Counted from the first letter of the stretch, positions 21,101 through 31,099 are shown. The stretch: DNA of 64,000 nt from Ciona intestinalis (GCF_000224145.3 NC_020177.2:2931649-2995648), one strand, 5' to 3'. Notes: generated from the sequence alone by a model not told the origin. Made by a program: numbers and translations.

Positions 21101-24033
21101 ATAGCTAACACAAGATACATTCCTGGAAGAAGTTGAACTAACATCTCGTCACAGAAAAGCAACTGATGCTGCCATGGTGGCTTNNNAAGATATACAATAT
21201 CACAGAGATGAAGCNNTTGTTCAACAGTGCAGGGAGAGTATCACTGAAAAATTGACAGATCAACTGGAACTAATGCAAAAGAATAATAAACTTTTCCAGG
21301 TTTGCAAATATTAAATTACGGAAGCCTGCACTGTTACAATAAACAAGTGTGTTTTTGTACACAAAGTACAGTTAGCTGCAAATAAAACTTTAAAAAAATT
21401 AAACTGTTATATGAATATGTAACGTGTTTTACCTTTACTCTTTAAAATTCATAAACTAGTACATTTAACCAAATATTGAGGCTGTACTTTTTAAAGTAAA
21501 CAGTACTTGCATGATAATTTCAATTTTCCTTTGCTTTAAAAACATATTAACGTATGAATATTTATTCAGGAAAAGGCGAGTGCAAGGTTCAAGGAAGGTC
21601 GCAGAGAAGTGGTGAAAGTTGTTTTTGTTAAAGCATTTGAGGTAGTTTACTCAGTACTAACTTTTTATAAAACATAAACAAACACAAGTATTTTTGCGTA
21701 CAATCCTAATAATTTTATCAGAACGAAGGATAGCGCTTTTGTTCAATTAAAAGTAAATGTGTATTTAATTTTAAGTGTGTTTAAACAACCGTTGTTTTGT
21801 CGCTATATCCTGTCTTTTCAATACATTTTTTTTCGCTACTATAATCGAAAAGAAAATGAAGGTTATTATTAATACTATTTGTATTAGGATAACCAAGAAA
21901 AGTACATCGAAGAAGATGAACTTCAAATCATCCTACAAAAACTCAAGGAAGAGGCAATGCAGAAATACTACCTGCTTAGAGGCCCACCAGAAAAAGAATT
22001 CAAGGCAAATGAACAAGAACTGTTACAAGTCATTCAAAATAAAATCGAAGAAATTATGGCTTGCAACAACAACAATAAAGTGAGTCGATTTGTAAACCTA
22101 TAGCATTCTTGTTAATTCTATTTTGATTGTATTGAATGATACTTGGGTGATACCAAAGTTAGGAAACGGATTGTAAAACAACGAGTCTTGTTATCCATTG
22201 TCTTGGGTCTATGACGTCATAGTCGCCACCATTACGGAGCCCACGGCATAGCATTTTATCATTGCTGGGTGCTGTTTTTTGTTTAAATATTGCGATTTTT
22301 TAAAAACCAAGCACTTCTGCGCGTAAAAATGGCTTTCTACTAATGTTATATTTTATCACAATAATAAACCTGACAAAAATAATCAACTTTTATTGAACAC
22401 TCAATCGATTAAAGAGTAAAAAAACAGAAAATATCAAGTTTACTAACCAAAAACATAAAAAAACATGTTTAAAATATAAAAATGCAAACAAAAACGCATA
22501 GCATTACCATAAACTGGTGTATGCAGTTTTGCATGTAAATTGCCGTGATTTTACTTTTTGGCTCACAAACTTAACACCTATACCCGGCAACAAAACTTAA
22601 GGTATCTTTGTAAAATTTGCCTAATATCGAAGTGAAATTGAGGAAAACAATACTAAGTTACTATTTTTGGTCCTCTGCTTGAATTAGTAAGCTACCTTTT
22701 CTGCGTTGCGGGTCTTTATGAAATCGGAAAATGTGAACACTATCTGCTAGTACTTAACCAGTTTTGAGCTGCATGTCCACTCATGTTGGATTATAAATGT
22801 AGTAAAGAATTGCCCTGTAGATTCTTAGGTATGATCATATACTATTATGTAAACTAAGCTGATTGCTGCTAGTCTTAATCGCCAACGTAAAGTACCCTGT
22901 TAAACCACTCTGTACGCCGAAAACCAGTCAAAATATTAATTTACTCCACATTAATTCCTAGATTTAATATTATATACCAAGATTTATATTAGAAATTATA
23001 TTTTAAATGTTAAAACAACCGCTATAGGTGTTTCTAGCTTTGTATCGCTTACAAGAACTAAATGAACACATGCCGACCATGCATTTGTATAGGCGATTCA
23101 TGCTCTGTGGGCTCCGTAATGGCCGACACAAGCGCCGTTTCTTAACTTGGTCTATACTAACTTTGGGTGATACTAGTGGCTTTCATTTTGGTCAGGTACC
23201 AACAGACCAAAATGTCATATTGTTTTAATTGTACACACAATTATTTTAGGAGAAAATTATCAATGCAATTGATACGTTTTATGATCTGCTGATGTCGGAC
23301 TATGGCATGAAGATAAATGAGGTAAAATATGTTTAAGGACCTCATCCTCAGAAAAAAACATGTGGTAACTGTATAGAAAGCAAGCTGTATGAACAGAACA
23401 CCTATGTTATTTCCCTACAATATAATATAAATGGGTGACATTTCCTTTATTCATAAACCATTACTGCGTTCAGGAGTTTGATCATTCTTTTGTGTAAAAA
23501 CATTTGTTTTACCAATGTACTACCAGACAATTGTATTTTTAGAAAATGCGAGCCACTGTGTTAAAAAATTGCCAATTTGTTTCATACAGATAACTAGCAA
23601 TCGGTACGCGAATAAGGAAAACTTAAAAAAGCTACATGAAGAGTTTAAACAGCTGGTTGTTCAAGAGATGGTAAAAGCAATACCATTCAAAAATATTCAA
23701 CAAGATGCCATTAACAAGTGCTCTGATGGATTGAATAACAAATTGAAATATTGGGCAGAACATAGCACCAGGTGGAAAAGTTTTAAAGAAAATGTTAAGA
23801 ATGGGGCAACTACTGGTGCCATACTAGGAGCTGGGTTTCTTGGATTTGTAGGTGCAGGCATTGCAGGGTTGGCTGGTGGTTTAGTTGGTGGCGTTGCAGG
23901 TGTGGCAAAAACTGCAATGACCTTTAAGTATGATCTTTCAGTTGAAGAAATGCGATCAATCAAACACCTGCAGTCACTTAATCTTGCAGAAAATGTGTAC
24001 GATTCCAAGGATATGAATTTTGAACAATATTAA
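15358..24033 (+). CDS. Atlastin-like dynamin-family GTPase, 19 exons, six middle domains
   Basis: Exons: 15358-15388, 15595-15785, 15988-16113, 16531-16689, 16803-16874, 17350-17569, 17947-18131, 18258-18332, 18403-18606, 18992-19063, 19573-19761, 19821-19892, 20077-20259, 20540-20614, 21105-21299, 21570-21641, 21888-22079, 23250-23321, 23590-24033. They encode about 942 residues; all phases agree. The G domain shows GALREGKS (53-60), DTEG (124-127) and the RD motif in FLIRDW (200-201). These are the signatures of the atlastin/GBP branch, whose members hydrolyse GTP and fuse or remodel membranes, atlastins at the ER. Six helical modules follow, where atlastins have one three-helix bundle, then a Gly-rich hydrophobic tail. 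The start was chosen as the first Met whose short exon joins in phase. Five N fall in exon 15. Confidence 0.88.
16186..16440 (-). mobile_element. SINE-1 copy in an atlastin-like intron
   Basis: Lies between exons 3 and 4; includes ACCCATTAGTTACCACTGGG and GAACCCATTACCTC. Confidence 0.8.
16893..17095 (-). mobile_element. SINE-1 copy, internally deleted
   Basis: Intron 5; body fragment, then head ATCGAGCCTTGAACCCGTAT to CACTGTACTATGGCAC. Confidence 0.75.
17610..17925 (-). mobile_element. SINE-1 copy with internal duplication
   Basis: Intron 6; the segment CCAGATTAC is repeated and the body expanded. Confidence 0.75.
19227..19540 (+). mobile_element. SINE-1 copy
   Basis: Head CAGCACCATAGCACAGTTGG and GGTTCAAGGCTCTTCGC, through tail GAGGATGAAGTAAGTTA; between the exons of module 2. 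Confidence 0.82.
20282..20500 (-). mobile_element. Family-B repeat in intron 13 of the atlastin-like gene
   Basis: GATATAGCGATAAAACAACAG and AGCAGACAAACGAGCCATTT. Confidence 0.75.
20784..21085 (-). mobile_element. SINE-1 copy
   Basis: Full-length-like, ends CAACTGTGCTACTACGCCG; within module 4. Confidence 0.82.
21184..21216. other. Ambiguous bases in exon 15 of the atlastin-like gene
   Basis: NNN at 21184-21186 and NN at 21215-21216. The frame is kept on both sides, so the exon is read as continuous. Confidence 0.95.
21730..21872 (+). mobile_element. Family-B 3' part
   Basis: ACCGTTGTTTTGTCGCTATA to AATGAAGGTTATTATT, next to the exon 17 acceptor. Confidence 0.7.
22080..23249. other. Long intron 17 of the atlastin-like gene
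   Basis: 1,170 bp between the exon pairs of modules 5 and 6, the longest intron of the gene. It contains TGACGTCA near 22213. No repeat family or exon was recognised. Confidence 0.6.
23590..24033 (+). CDS. Last exon: module 6 and glycine-zipper-like tail
   Basis: After the module-6 helices the protein has about 40 residues of Gly/Ala/Val (GATTGAILGAGFLGFVGAG, then AGLAGGLVGGVAGVA), then a charged end DLSVEEMRSIKHLQ and stop TAA at 24031-24033. The run has GxxxG spacing. It replaces the usual atlastin transmembrane hairpin in position, and membrane insertion is inferred. Confidence 0.85.
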   Translation: MTSNRYANKENLKKLHEEFKQLVVQEMVKAIPFKNIQQDAINKCSDGLNNKLKYWAEHSTRWKSFKENVKNGATTGAILGAGFLGFVGAGIAGLAGGLVGGVAGVAKTAMTFKYDLSVEEMRSIKHLQSLNLAENVYDSKDMNFEQY

Positions 24034-24794
24034 ATTAAATGTACAGTCCAATATAAAAAAATGATGGTGATAAACAGTTATAGGACTCCTTCATATTCAT
24101 GTAAATTGTTGTACATAGATATTGTAGTGCTTTTGTTGCGTATAATAAACCTGTATACTAACGTAGGACTACATGTGGTTTGGATATTGTAGTGGTTTCG
24201 TTGCGTATAATAAAACCTGTATATTAAAAGTAGTGTACATGTGGTGTTGCATAAAGAGTTTAAGGCAGTTTTCAGGTGTCTTAATCCGAGCTTTTTTGCA
24301 TATATTCTAAAACAAACATTTTATAACAGAACGTGCGCATTCATTAAAGCTCTGCTCTTTTATTTCGATTACGATGATGCAAGCAAACAATATTGTGATT
24401 CCAATGGACTTTGTGTGATTCAATACCAATGAACCACAGATTAAACGTCGATCTCGTATTACAAAACGCCGATAACGGTACAAAACATCTGTTAAAACAT
24501 AACACTTTAAGAAGATATTGTATTACCCATAGTTTCTAGATAGACATGTTTATATGCGGACTTAGATATTATAAACATGCAAATGTTTTGTGTTTCTTTT
24601 AGAATACGAATCACCTATCTATTATATTTAAATTAATTAAAGCTTGTATTTAATAAACATGACTACAGCATGGAGACAAGCATTGGTCAAATTAGATAGT
24701 CGTTTGCAGTCTCGAATGTCTGATAAATTGAAGGAAAGATGGAATCACCCTGCAGGTCAAGTTTTTGTCTATGCTAAGTGATGTATGTGTGAGG

Positions 24795-24960
24795 ATTTTT
24801 GGTGCTAGTGAAGAACCCTCTCTCCACCTTATTTGCTAACCCCTAACTACTAACTCCTATAACCACTAACCCCCTAACCATCAACCCCTAATCACCAACC
24901 TCTAACTCTTTCCACTAGCCTATTCTGCTATGTGGAGGAAGATTTTTCACTAGTGCTTAC
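24795..24960. repeat. Foldback with telomere-like core, MPC2 copy A intron 1
   Basis: Ends GTGCTAGTGAAGAACCCTC and, inverted, GGAAGATTTTTCACTAGTGC; the core is degenerate CCCTAAC/CCACTAAC repeats. Confidence 0.7.
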
Positions 24961-25136
24961 TTGTTTTATATTAGACCTATTATAGGTTTTGTTATATTTA
25001 TCTATTAACAAATAAATATATATTTCATATTCATATACAGGCTTAAAAACAATCCATTTCTGGGCACCAGCATTTAAATGGGTATGTATATTGATTCTCT
25101 ACTTTAAAAAGTAATAATTCCGCACCTAAATTGTTA

Positions 25137-25400
25137 GCAGTATGTCTGCTAGGTGTAGCGACCACGCTTTTTTTTAACAATTAAATGTAATTATGTTTTT
25201 AACTGTAAGTGTGTTTTAACTTCCTTGTTTTTTTCGCTAAATCTTGTTTTACTTACTAAATATATTTTAATCTTGGGCATCGTAATTGTAGAGATAAATA
25301 AAATTAAGGGTGTTTTAACAGCTGTTGTTTTGTTTTTATATCTGTCTTTTTGATTTAAATGTATTAATTTTGGATATCGAAGAAATAAATAAAACTATTA
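25137..25400 (+). mobile_element. Family-B repeat in MPC2 copy A, intron 2
   Basis: TGCTAGGTGTAGCGACCACG; its 3' half is partly duplicated here (second AATAAAACTATTAT end) and shorter in copy B. Confidence 0.75.
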
Positions 25401-25627
25401 TAATAAAGTAAGTTACATTCACATTCATTCATTCATTATTATTATAATCATACTTCTAATAAATTGATTAATATTAACTATATATATTACTCTATAGTCA
25501 CTCGTTGTTGCTGGAGTGTCTGATTACTTGCGCCCGCCAGAGAAGTTGAGTTTGAATCAGTCAAGTTCACTTATGGCAACAGGATAATTGGTCACATATC
25601 AATGGTATTACTCCCAAAAATTGGTTG

Positions 25628-25752
25628 NNNNNNNNNNNNNNNNNNNNNNNNNNNNNNNNNNNNNNNNNNNNNNNNNNNNNNNNNNNNNNNNNNNNNNNNN
25701 NNNNNNNNNNNNNNNNNNNNNNNNNNNNNNNNNNNNNNNNNNNNNNNNNNNN
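25628..25752. other. Assembly gap, 125 N
   Basis: Run of 125 N marking the right edge of the 9976-25627 contig. Confidence 0.99.
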
Positions 25753-25915
25753 TAAAGTATGTTACATTCGTTCATTCATTCATTCATTCGCGGTCACTTA
25801 TGGGTTGTCCAAATTACAGTCATATACAGGAAAAAAAAAACAATTACCCACAAAGTTTCATTCATTCATTCATTCATTCATTCATTCATTCATTCATTCA
25901 TTCATTCATTTTTAA
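25753..25915 (+). mobile_element. SINE-1 remnant with expanded (ATTC)n tails
   Basis: GGTCACTTATGGGTTGTCC body fragment flanked by ATTC repeats; (ATTC)n runs to 25911. The array starts right at the gap. Confidence 0.75.
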
Positions 25916-26144
25916 TTGATACTTCTGAAACTGCGCGACTTTCTAGTATTTTACTTCTAAAACGTGATTTATTAAATGGGGTATTGGCACGCTTCATATT
26001 AGCTTAATAAATTGGTCATTATCGTTGAGTCGTTCATCGCTATGTATTAAAAGTTCAAATAAATTCTAAGCATAAAACTGTGCAATTTTGGTTATGTACA
26101 GTATGGGCGTTTATTATAAATACATATTATGTGTGTGTTGTATA

Positions 26145-26415
26145 TAGCATAGGATGGGGGAAGACGGAACGCCTTTAGCAAATAGTATTCAAATACCCTG
26201 ATCCTGTTTTAAACAATTAGCAACGGTTTATAGGAGTCGCGAAGATACAGTTTTATAACTCTTTAAATTCTCTTTGTTTACTACTAAATAAGACGAGAAA
26301 ACAGAATAAAATGCTGTCCCATCTTCCCCCGTCCCTCTGTAAATTCTCTTTGTTTACTACTAAATAAGACGAGAAAACAGAATAAAATGCTGTCCCATCT
26401 TCCCCCGTCCCACTA
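26145..26415 (-). mobile_element. MITE-1 copy with internal duplication
   Basis: The right 76 bp (from CTCTTTGTTTACTACTAAAT to the CCCCCGTCCC end) occur twice in tandem, near 26267-26337 and 26343-26415. Confidence 0.85.
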
Positions 26416-27141
26416 TATTTGTTCGTCGCGTGCCAAAGAGGTGTCTGCCTTTTATAGCCCATGATGAGAGAACACTCGTATTTCAACAATTTTTGTTGTT
26501 GAGCCACGCGTGGATAAATAAGTTACATTTATTCATTTATTTATATAGGCATAAGCATTCTATTAGCCTAATGGCCTACATCATGAATTGTCTCTTTAAC
26601 ACATACTTAGAATTCGTAATTAAACAAACGATCCTTAATCGTAAGCAAAAGCCAGGGCTATAAGAACATGCACATAATATATCATACTTTGCCTTATTTA
26701 GTCAAAGAATTTAAAACTATTCATCCCTGCGTGATTTTGCTTGTGCATACGTTACCAGTCATTCCTTTTACAGTCTTTCCCGCTGTTTATTTATTTTTTC
26801 GCCATGAAAAATCGCCAATAGGATTAAAGTATCTAACGGCCAGAAAGCTCATGCACGAACTGGACATATACGACAATTATTTCGTGTAGGCATTCGCCAT
26901 ATCGGATTAAACGGCCGCGAACTGCTTAAACCGCGCGGGAAGTGGCCGATTTTTGCAAGCTTTAATTTTGAAGTGTCCAACCTTGCGGAAAATGTCGCAC
27001 GCGTTCCAAGGCGGATGACTAGAGTTCATATAGCGGTTATTTGCAAGCGTAATTGCTCCTGGAGAAAGGTGTGAAATAAGTTACATCATAGCTTAGTGCG
27101 CTTACTAATGATTCGCACGCAAAACAATAAATAAATGCAAC

Positions 27142-27210
27142 TTATTTACCTTTGCGTGGCGGGCAACGACAGTCGTTATACCACATACACCCACAATGAC
27201 AGCAGCATGC
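27142..27210 (-). mobile_element. SINE-1 fragment
   Basis: CAACGACAGTCGTTATACC joined directly to ACACCCACAATGACAGCAGC; interior deleted. Confidence 0.65.
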
Positions 27211-27501
27211 GTTTCGTTATAACTTAATACGTTTACAAAAAAAACGCACCAAAAGTAACGGGTTTCAATTTAAAATTTTAGTATATAGCATGATATGCTT
27301 TCAAGTCGTAACTGCCATTAGAGATTAAAAAAGGAACCGCAGTCGACAGCAAACATGCGGGGCCTCTTTTCTCTTTAAGTTACTTCCTAGTAACAACGTC
27401 AAAAAGTCTATGAGAATTGGGTTTCGTGTAATTAACTATATCCTATAATTTTGGGTGGTATACTGAGTAAAAATCGATGAAAAGTTATATTAGAAAGTTA
27501 T

Positions 27502-27638
27502 AGTACTGTGGGGTAAGATGGGATACCTTTGGTACCTAAATCCCATATTACCTAATCGTGTTTTTAACAATCAGTAACGTTTTTTTACAGTCACCGGGCT
27601 ACGTTTAAATATTTCTGTAAATATTCTTTATTTACTAT
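27502..27638 (-). mobile_element. MITE-1 subfamily copy, truncated
   Basis: Starts TAGTACTGTGGGGTAAGATG; interior ACCTAAATCCCATATTACC belongs to a second subfamily; cut at the right by the next copy. Confidence 0.7.
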
Positions 27639-27757
27639 AGTAGGGTGGGGGAAGATGAGACACCTTTTCATTCTATTTTCTCGTGCCATTTAGCAGTAAA
27701 CAAGGAACATTCAAAGAATAATAAAACCGTACCCTCACGAATCTCATATATAGTATA
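27639..27757 (+). mobile_element. MITE-1 copy, truncated
   Basis: Starts TAGTAGGGTGGGGGAAGATG; interrupted after CCCTCACGAATCTCATATA by another copy. Confidence 0.75.
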
Positions 27758-27898
27758 GTAGGGTGGAGGAAGATGGGACACCTTTAGCACATAATATCTA
27801 AGTATCCTGATATAATTCTTTAAATGTTCTTCGTTTACTACTAAATGGGACGAGAAAGTAGAGCTAAAAAGTGTCCCATCTTCCCCCACCCTACTGTA
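27758..27898 (-). mobile_element. MITE-1 copy, internally deleted
   Basis: Starts TAGTAGGGTGGAGGAAGATG, ends CTTCCCCCACCCTACTGTA, nested against the previous copy. Confidence 0.8.
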
Positions 27899-28252
27899 TA
27901 TTTATTTACTAAAGATGTCCCGTTTGTCCTCATCCTACTATATAAGTGCGATAAATAAATTCAGTAAAATAGAAACTGAAAGCAAAGTTTGTTTCTCTAT
28001 CTGTCAACTTTTTGGTCTTCCGCCAAAGCATAAAGGAAGCGCATGCAGCTAAATGACGTCATAATGCAGTCACATACGTCATAAATCCCGCGCTCGGTTG
28101 TCAAACACCGAGTGTGATCGAGTGCTTGATTCGTTGCCAATCAGATGCGATCGCGGCCGGTAAGGACAAAAAGTCGGGGCGTAATTCTAGGAAATTAAGC
28201 GGACAGGAACGCTTCTCCTCTCAAACACAATAACATCTATAATATTTCCCAA

Positions 28253-28449
28253 AGTAGGGTTGGGAAGATGGGACACCTTTGATTCTATTTATTCGTCGCA
28301 TTTGATAGTAAATAAAGAACATTCAAAGAATTATAAAAACTCTATCTTTACGACTCCTATAGACCGTTGTTGAATGTTTAAAACATAGTCAGGATACTTG
28401 GATATTATATGTGATAAAAATGTCCCATCTCCCCCCCCCCCCTAACTAT
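28253..28449 (+). mobile_element. MITE-1 copy
   Basis: Starts AGTAGGGTTGGGAAGATGGG, ends in an expanded C run then CTAACTATA. Confidence 0.82.
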
Positions 28450-28497
28450 AACGAAAACTGCGATTGATTTTGAATGTTTTTGGTCATTGAATGATTG

Positions 28498-28690
28498 AAA
28501 CTAATTTATCTTCGCGTGGCGGGCAGCGGCGGCCGTTATAACATGAGTGTTCTGTTTCATAAACCTCTCAAGGCCGTTTACAAGTTATGAAATATGTAAA
28601 TTTGTAGGTGATTTTTGTTTTTTAAGATATTTTCATATTATTTAATAATATTTTATATTAGTTAACAATTTGGACAATATAAAAAACGGG
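28498..28690 (-). mobile_element. SINE-1 fragment
   Basis: TATCTTCGCGTGGCGGGCAG to ACAATTTGGACAATA; diverged interior. Confidence 0.65.
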
Positions 28691-29114
28691 ACCCAAGCAA
28701 GACAAAAAAAACGGTTTTGCCACTTCCGATTTTTTACGAAACCGCAACTGCTCGTGCTGCTATACTGTCACCTTTAATAATCTCCGCCAATCGTATGCTT
28801 AGATTAAAGCTGCGCATACTTGGTCTTATCGTTGATATCGCGACACGTTGTGGTTCTATATGATTCATAAAATGCCTGAACGCCTAACCACGAAGCTGTA
28901 GAGATTTCTATTTTTTCGCCAGGGAGAAATGGCCACCGGAAACGCTCATGTTAGTTACGGGCGCTTAAACATGATATGGTTTCCGAAACTGTTAGTCAAA
29001 CACACCAAAGTGATATTTTGGTACAGTTTTTCGACACAATTCGGCGGCTTGCGGGATTTCCAAGTAAAGACACAAATCCGACAATAATCGAATAATCCTA
29101 AAATAATTTATTAT

Positions 29115-29297
29115 AATAGGTTGGGGGGATATTTTTATTCTCATTTCTCGTCCCATTCGGTAGTAAACAAAAAACATTCAAAAAATTATATAACCGTAAC
29201 CTCACGACTCCCATAGACCGTTGTAAATTGTTAAAACACGGTCAGAATATTTGAATAATATGTGTTAAAGGTGTCCCATCTTCCCCCGTCCAACTAT
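29115..29297 (+). mobile_element. MITE-1 copy
   Basis: Starts TAATAGGTTGGGGGGATA, ends CTTCCCCCGTCCAACTATA; small deletion in the left end. Confidence 0.8.
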
Positions 29298-29688
29298 ATG
29301 GTTTTTAAACCGCTGTTTCCACTGTACAGCCCCTACAACGCGTTAAATATAGTGGTAGGCCATACAAGCTAAAAATTACATCCCCCGCGGACAGTGTTAC
29401 TGGAAAAATCACAACTTCTATAATTGTAACTTTCCATTGTGATAAATTATAGGCGAGACCCTTTCGCGCACGACGGGCTTCGGCCAAACAATGTTAAGCC
29501 GCGCTTGCCTCTAAAAGTAATAACTATTATCGTGGTGTAATTGCTGGTTGCATCGCATTGTAAAAGGCGAGATATATTCCTGTATCTGCTGGATCTCATA
29601 TCCGCTCGTCGAGCGGAATTCCCCAATAAAGTTTACGCGCAATTAATATGCAAAGATTTTACTGTAATCAGACATGTATATATATATG

Positions 29689-29873
29689 TATGGTGGGGGA
29701 AGATGGGACACTTTTTCATTCTATTTCCTCGACCCATTTGGTAGTAAACAAAGAACTTCCAAAGATTTCTAAAACCGTATGCTCACGAATCCCATAGACC
29801 GTTCTTAATTGTTGAAGACGCGATCACGATATTTGGATATTATGTGCTAAAGGTGTCCCGTCTTACCCCACAG
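29689..29873 (+). mobile_element. MITE-1 copy
   Basis: Starts GTATGGTGGGGGAAGATGGG, ends CGTCTTACCCCACAGT, abutting the next copy. Confidence 0.82.
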
Positions 29874-29875
29874 TG

Positions 29876-30067
29876 TAGTAGGGTGAGGTACGTTGAGACA
29901 CATTTAGCACATAATGACCAAATATCCTGATCGTGTTTTAAACAATTACAAACAGTCTATGGGGGGCCGTGAAGATACGGTTTTATAATTCTTTGAATGT
30001 TGTTCGTTTACTACTAAATGGGACGGCAAAATAGAATGAAAAGGTGTCTCATCTTCCCCACCCTACT

Positions 30068-30070
<3 letters not shown>
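29876..30070 (-). mobile_element. MITE-1 copy
   Basis: Starts TAGTAGGGTGAGGTACG, ends CTTCCCCACCCTACTATA, followed by a (TA)n tract. Confidence 0.82.

Positions 30071-30110
<40 letters not shown>
30069..30110. repeat. (TA)n microsatellite
   Basis: About 40 bp of alternating TA at the edge of a MITE. Confidence 0.9.
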
Positions 30111-30111
<1 letters not shown>

Positions 30112-30699
30112 ACCATATGTGAGTTATTTTACAACAGCTGTTTAGAAACGTGACGCATTAGGTGGAATAATGTGGATTACCTTTGCAGTCGGAGCAAATT
30201 ACGCAGAAAAGCGTAACCGCGCATTATAATATATACCAATCCACACAGTAAGCTGACACGCGAGGCTTTTGGCGCGTCACACTGCGGAAAGTTTTAAAAC
30301 AAAGAGATAAAGATTACTTTTCGACTGAGCGTGTGTGCATCAGCATTGCGACCCTCTGCCGGACCGTGGCCTGTAATTAAAATTAGGCGTTGTTGCAAAG
30401 CGTTGTGGTATCGCCACGGGCAGTAAGCTTGTGGTTGGCTGGCCCGGAATAACCCGCGCGCCTTCGCAGCCATCGAAAGAAGATTTTCTTTGGCTACTAA
30501 TCGCTGCCTCAGAATGACAATGTGATTCCTCGGCACGCACAGGCGGTTTTGATTTCTCATCGTTCCAAAACTCGATAAATGTTTAAGTTGGCTGGAACGG
30601 CGTCTTTTTGCGCGACGTTTTAAACTTAGATTGCGATAAATTTAATCGCTTCGTTATTTCGAAGTAATTTATCAAGGCGCAATAATAGCCACGCTTTTT

Positions 30700-30836
30700 A
30701 ATTGACACTCTTTCCCGCACTTTTTATCCATACAGTGTTTTTTACAACTGTTGTTTTGCTTTTGACTCTTCGTTTTTTAAATAACGTGATCTTCGCTATC
30801 CTTTTCGAAGAGATAAATAAAGTTTATTTTACGTTA
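30700..30836 (+). mobile_element. Family-B 3' part
   Basis: TTTTTACAACTGTTGTTTTG to AAGAGATAAATAAAGTTTA. Confidence 0.7.
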
Positions 30837-31099
30837 CATTCCCGGAAGTTTTGGTCGCAAATAAGTCTACCCTTTAAAAAACTTCTTTTACAGACATTAA
30901 CAAAACGCTGCTGTGGCATTTACGATGCATGTCCTGTCGCTATTTCCAGGAAATCCTAAATTTCATAAAATCACGCAGGGTAAATTTTCGCATTCTATTT
31001 TACGAACGTTTTACTTATATGGTATAAGCACGTCATTCGAAACACATATATAACTTTAACCTTTAAGCTCTAATGCGCTGCGTGCTGGAATAATTATAT

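Larger units (their letters stand above)
18258..23799 (+). repeat. Six tandem two-exon helical modules in the atlastin-like gene
   Basis: Exon pairs of 75+204, 72+189, 72+183, 75+195, 72+192 and 72+(start of 444) nt, every border phase 0, encode modules of about 93, 87, 85, 90, 88 and 94 residues. Modules 1 and 6 still share NELEKLHKEY / NLKKLHEEF and a tyrosine-rich short exon. The others keep an acidic start, a central A-[ML] pair and a Lys/Asn-rich end. Module 1 matches the single atlastin middle domain best. The array looks like repeated exon-pair duplication. Confidence 0.8.
9976..25627 (+). other. Gap-bounded contig whose ends match 37.3-41.1 kb
   Basis: Left end 9976 to about 12020 aligns to 37336 to about 39655 (MITE, RASL10-like gene, 3' flank). 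Right end about 24330-25627 aligns to about 39930-41074 (5' flank and first three exons of MPC2). The middle, about 12.3 kb with the atlastin-like gene, has no counterpart at 39655-39930. Exons are nearly identical and flanks diverge more, partly through MITE insertion. Confidence 0.85.
24659..25627 (+). pseudogene. MPC2: MPC2 copy A, broken and cut by the gap
   Basis: Exon 1 24659-24755 (MTTAWRQALVKLDSRLQ...), exon 2 25041-25081 (GLKTIHFWAPAFKW), exon 3 from 25498 (VVAGVSDYLRPPEKLSLNQS). In exon 3 several single bases present in copy B are missing after ATGGCAACAGGA, which gives TAA at once and frameshifts up to the N run at 25628. The indels crowd into the last 50 bases before the gap, which is typical of poor read ends. 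The locus may therefore be intact in the organism. Confidence 0.85.

Noticed and set aside
23697..24008. 103-codon minus-strand frame
   Set aside because: Antisense shadow of the last atlastin-like exon.
26253..26507. 84-codon minus-strand frame
   Set aside because: Created by the internal duplication of a MITE; its repeated peptide only mirrors that duplication.
29305..29487. Minus-strand frame resembling an extracellular exon
   Set aside because: It looks protein-like (LSAGDVIFSLYGLPLY), but no acceptor or donor fits and no partner exon was found.
30294..30560. Two overlapping minus-strand frames in a GC-richer patch
   Set aside because: No recognisable domain, splice signals or neighbouring exons.
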